Assembly: GCF_000300875.1 (NCBI RefSeq)
Contig: NZ_AMSG01000018.1
Span: 1 to 64,000, forward strand
Direction: 5' to 3'
DNA length: 64,000 nucleotides
DNA from: Galbibacter marinus
GTDB taxonomy: Bacteria; Bacteroidota; Bacteroidia; Flavobacteriales; Flavobacteriaceae
Shown piece after piece: positions 63,228-64,000 of the stretch. A program made the translations under genes and the position numbers. Numbering within the stretch: the first letter of the stretch is position 1; each line of letters opens with the position of its first letter. The notes beneath the pieces are model-generated. The model worked only from the letters and a program-made list of their open reading frames with translations. It searched no databases and was not told the origin of the DNA.

Positions 63228-64000
63228 CTATCGTTTTAAAACTATAAACCCTTTAGTTGTAGTTGAGTTCCCAAGGGAGTTAATATCTATTTTAAAAAAG
63301 TAGGTCCCACTTGGTAATTTCCCACCTCCCATTACAGTATTTTTATTTGCAATTCCATGGAATGAAACACCTTGATTGTCGTACCCCTGAACTTGGAACA
63401 CCATATCTCCCCACCTGTTAAACACCGCAACCATATTATCTGGATAATTCTCAATTCCCTCTATCACCCAAAAATCATTTATAGAATCCCCATTGGGTGA
63501 AATTCCATATTGGGTGGTTCCCATTATAGGATTATCAGTAAATACTTCGGTAGTAAATTGTACCTCTGAGCAATTGGCCGCCTCACCGGCATCATTATAT
63601 GGAGTTACCCTTACATAAATAGTAGTATCCTCTGAAAAGCCACTTGGAGGCGAGTAAGTAGTTACATTTCCAACATCCAGATTATCCGTAATATCAATTC
63701 CTCCAGAAATAGTTCCTATAGATATTCGATAACCAGTGGCTTCTGTAACAGCATCCCATTGTAATATCGCATTTAGAGCAACATCAGATTCACCATCGAT
63801 TGGACTTATAAGCTGCGCACATGGTGGGGCTTCTAATAACTTTTCAGTTGTAAATTGTTCTTCTGAGCAAGTAGTCGCCTCCCCAGCTTCATTATATGGG
63901 GTAACGCTCACATAAATAGCAGTATCCTCTGGAAAGTCACTTGGAGGCGAGTAGCTAGTTACATTTCCAACATCCAGATTATCCGTAATATCAATTCCTC
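63228..64000 (-). CDS. T9SS cargo protein with type B (gliding motility-associated) C-terminal domain, 5' end outside window
   Basis: Partial: the frame is open to the window edge, so only the C-terminal 257 or so residues are seen. Fibronectin type III-like repeats of about 99 residues ('VRVTPYNDAGEAANCSEVQF') are followed by a C-terminal sorting domain: 'YGISPNGDSINDFWVIEGIE', 'VAVFNRWGDMVF', 'GTYFFKID' and the last 'GFIVLKR'. This domain directs outer membrane passage by the type IX system. The protein is likely a surface adhesin, exported with the help of the PorP/SprF protein next to it. Confidence 0.9.
   Translation of the reverse strand, partial: GIDITDNLDVGNVTSYSPPSDFPEDTAIYVSVTPYNEAGEATTCSEEQFTTEKLLEAPPCAQLISPIDGESDVALNAILQWDAVTEATGYRISIGTISGGIDITDNLDVGNVTTYSPPSGFSEDTTIYVRVTPYNDAGEAANCSEVQFTTEVFTDNPIMGTTQYGISPNGDSINDFWVIEGIENYPDNMVAVFNRWGDMVFQVQGYDNQGVSFHGIANKNTVMGGGKLPSGTYFFKIDINSLGNSTTTKGFIVLKR
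63565..64000. repeat. 297-bp near-identical DNA repeats coding fibronectin type III units
   Basis: The stretch beginning about 63565 recurs about 297 bases on, with long runs of identity (for example gttacatttccaacatccag at 63661 and 63958). The period equals 99 codons, one repeat unit. The array continues beyond the window. Confidence 0.85.

Noticed and set aside
1-64000. CRISPR array or insertion sequence
   Set aside because: No series of regularly spaced repeats and no transposase gene or flanking inverted repeats were found in the window.

Overview
The window looks like chromosome of a Flavobacteriaceae (Bacteroidota) bacterium, probably marine and aerobic. The reasons are a SusC/SusD pair, a type IX secretion C-terminal domain with a PorP/SprF partner, a fused CcoNO oxidase, low GC, no Shine-Dalgarno motifs, and promoters with the Bacteroidota -7 box TAnnTTTG. 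I cannot name a genus.

Layout. 0.3-8 kb: lipoprotein, pirin, kynureninase, M15 peptidase, GH3-like protein, DUF2797 protein, ribosomal protein S21, cold-shock protein and an ankyrin protein. 8-18.6 kb: a microaerobic respiration block with a Crp/Fnr regulator, cbb3 oxidase genes ccoI-ccoS-ccoNO-ccoQ-ccoP-ccoG-ccoH-safE, and convergent hemN. 18.7-26.1 kb: a small glycan-type locus (SusD-like, SusC-like, a GHL10-type TIM-barrel lipoprotein and a CBM9-like protein). 26.3-39.3 kb: AsmA, a class III (anaerobic) ribonucleotide reductase operon, SppA, a FolK-deoxynucleoside kinase fusion, a SpoU methyltransferase, MutS, tRNA-Gly and tRNA-Leu. 39.6-42.8 kb: an accessory stretch with an AlbA_2/Schlafen-type ATPase-like protein, an orphan Phd-like antitoxin, a frameshifted Fic gene and coding debris. 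42.9-57.3 kb: a MacB-like efflux cluster (adaptor, two ATPases, three FtsX permeases, TolC), divergent from a sigma-54 response regulator and histidine kinase. 57.5-64 kb: hipBA, a lipoprotein pair with a metzincin-type zinc motif, a DUF6157 protein, PorP/SprF and a truncated T9SS cargo protein.

Most notable observations. (1) The anaerobic ribonucleotide reductase is split. The 704-residue catalytic chain stops just after its zinc motif, and the glycyl radical domain (RVMGYHRP) is a separate 53-residue ORF at 31607-31768, followed by an overlapping nrdG with a non-ATG start. (2) Three Fnr-like palindromes (TGAYA-N2-TATCA) precede ccoI, ccoS and hemN. In all three the palindrome centre lies 36.5 nt from the last base of the -7 box, which points to one regulon controlled by the adjacent Crp/Fnr protein. 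(3) The Fic gene is broken by a frameshift and has an inserted residue in its catalytic motif. (4) The efflux cluster has an unusual 2:3 ATPase:permease set and a possible sigma-54 promoter.

How the genes fit together: cbb3 oxidase, oxygen-independent haem synthesis and, by function, the class III reductase would all serve low-oxygen life, although no Fnr-like site was found in front of nrdD.
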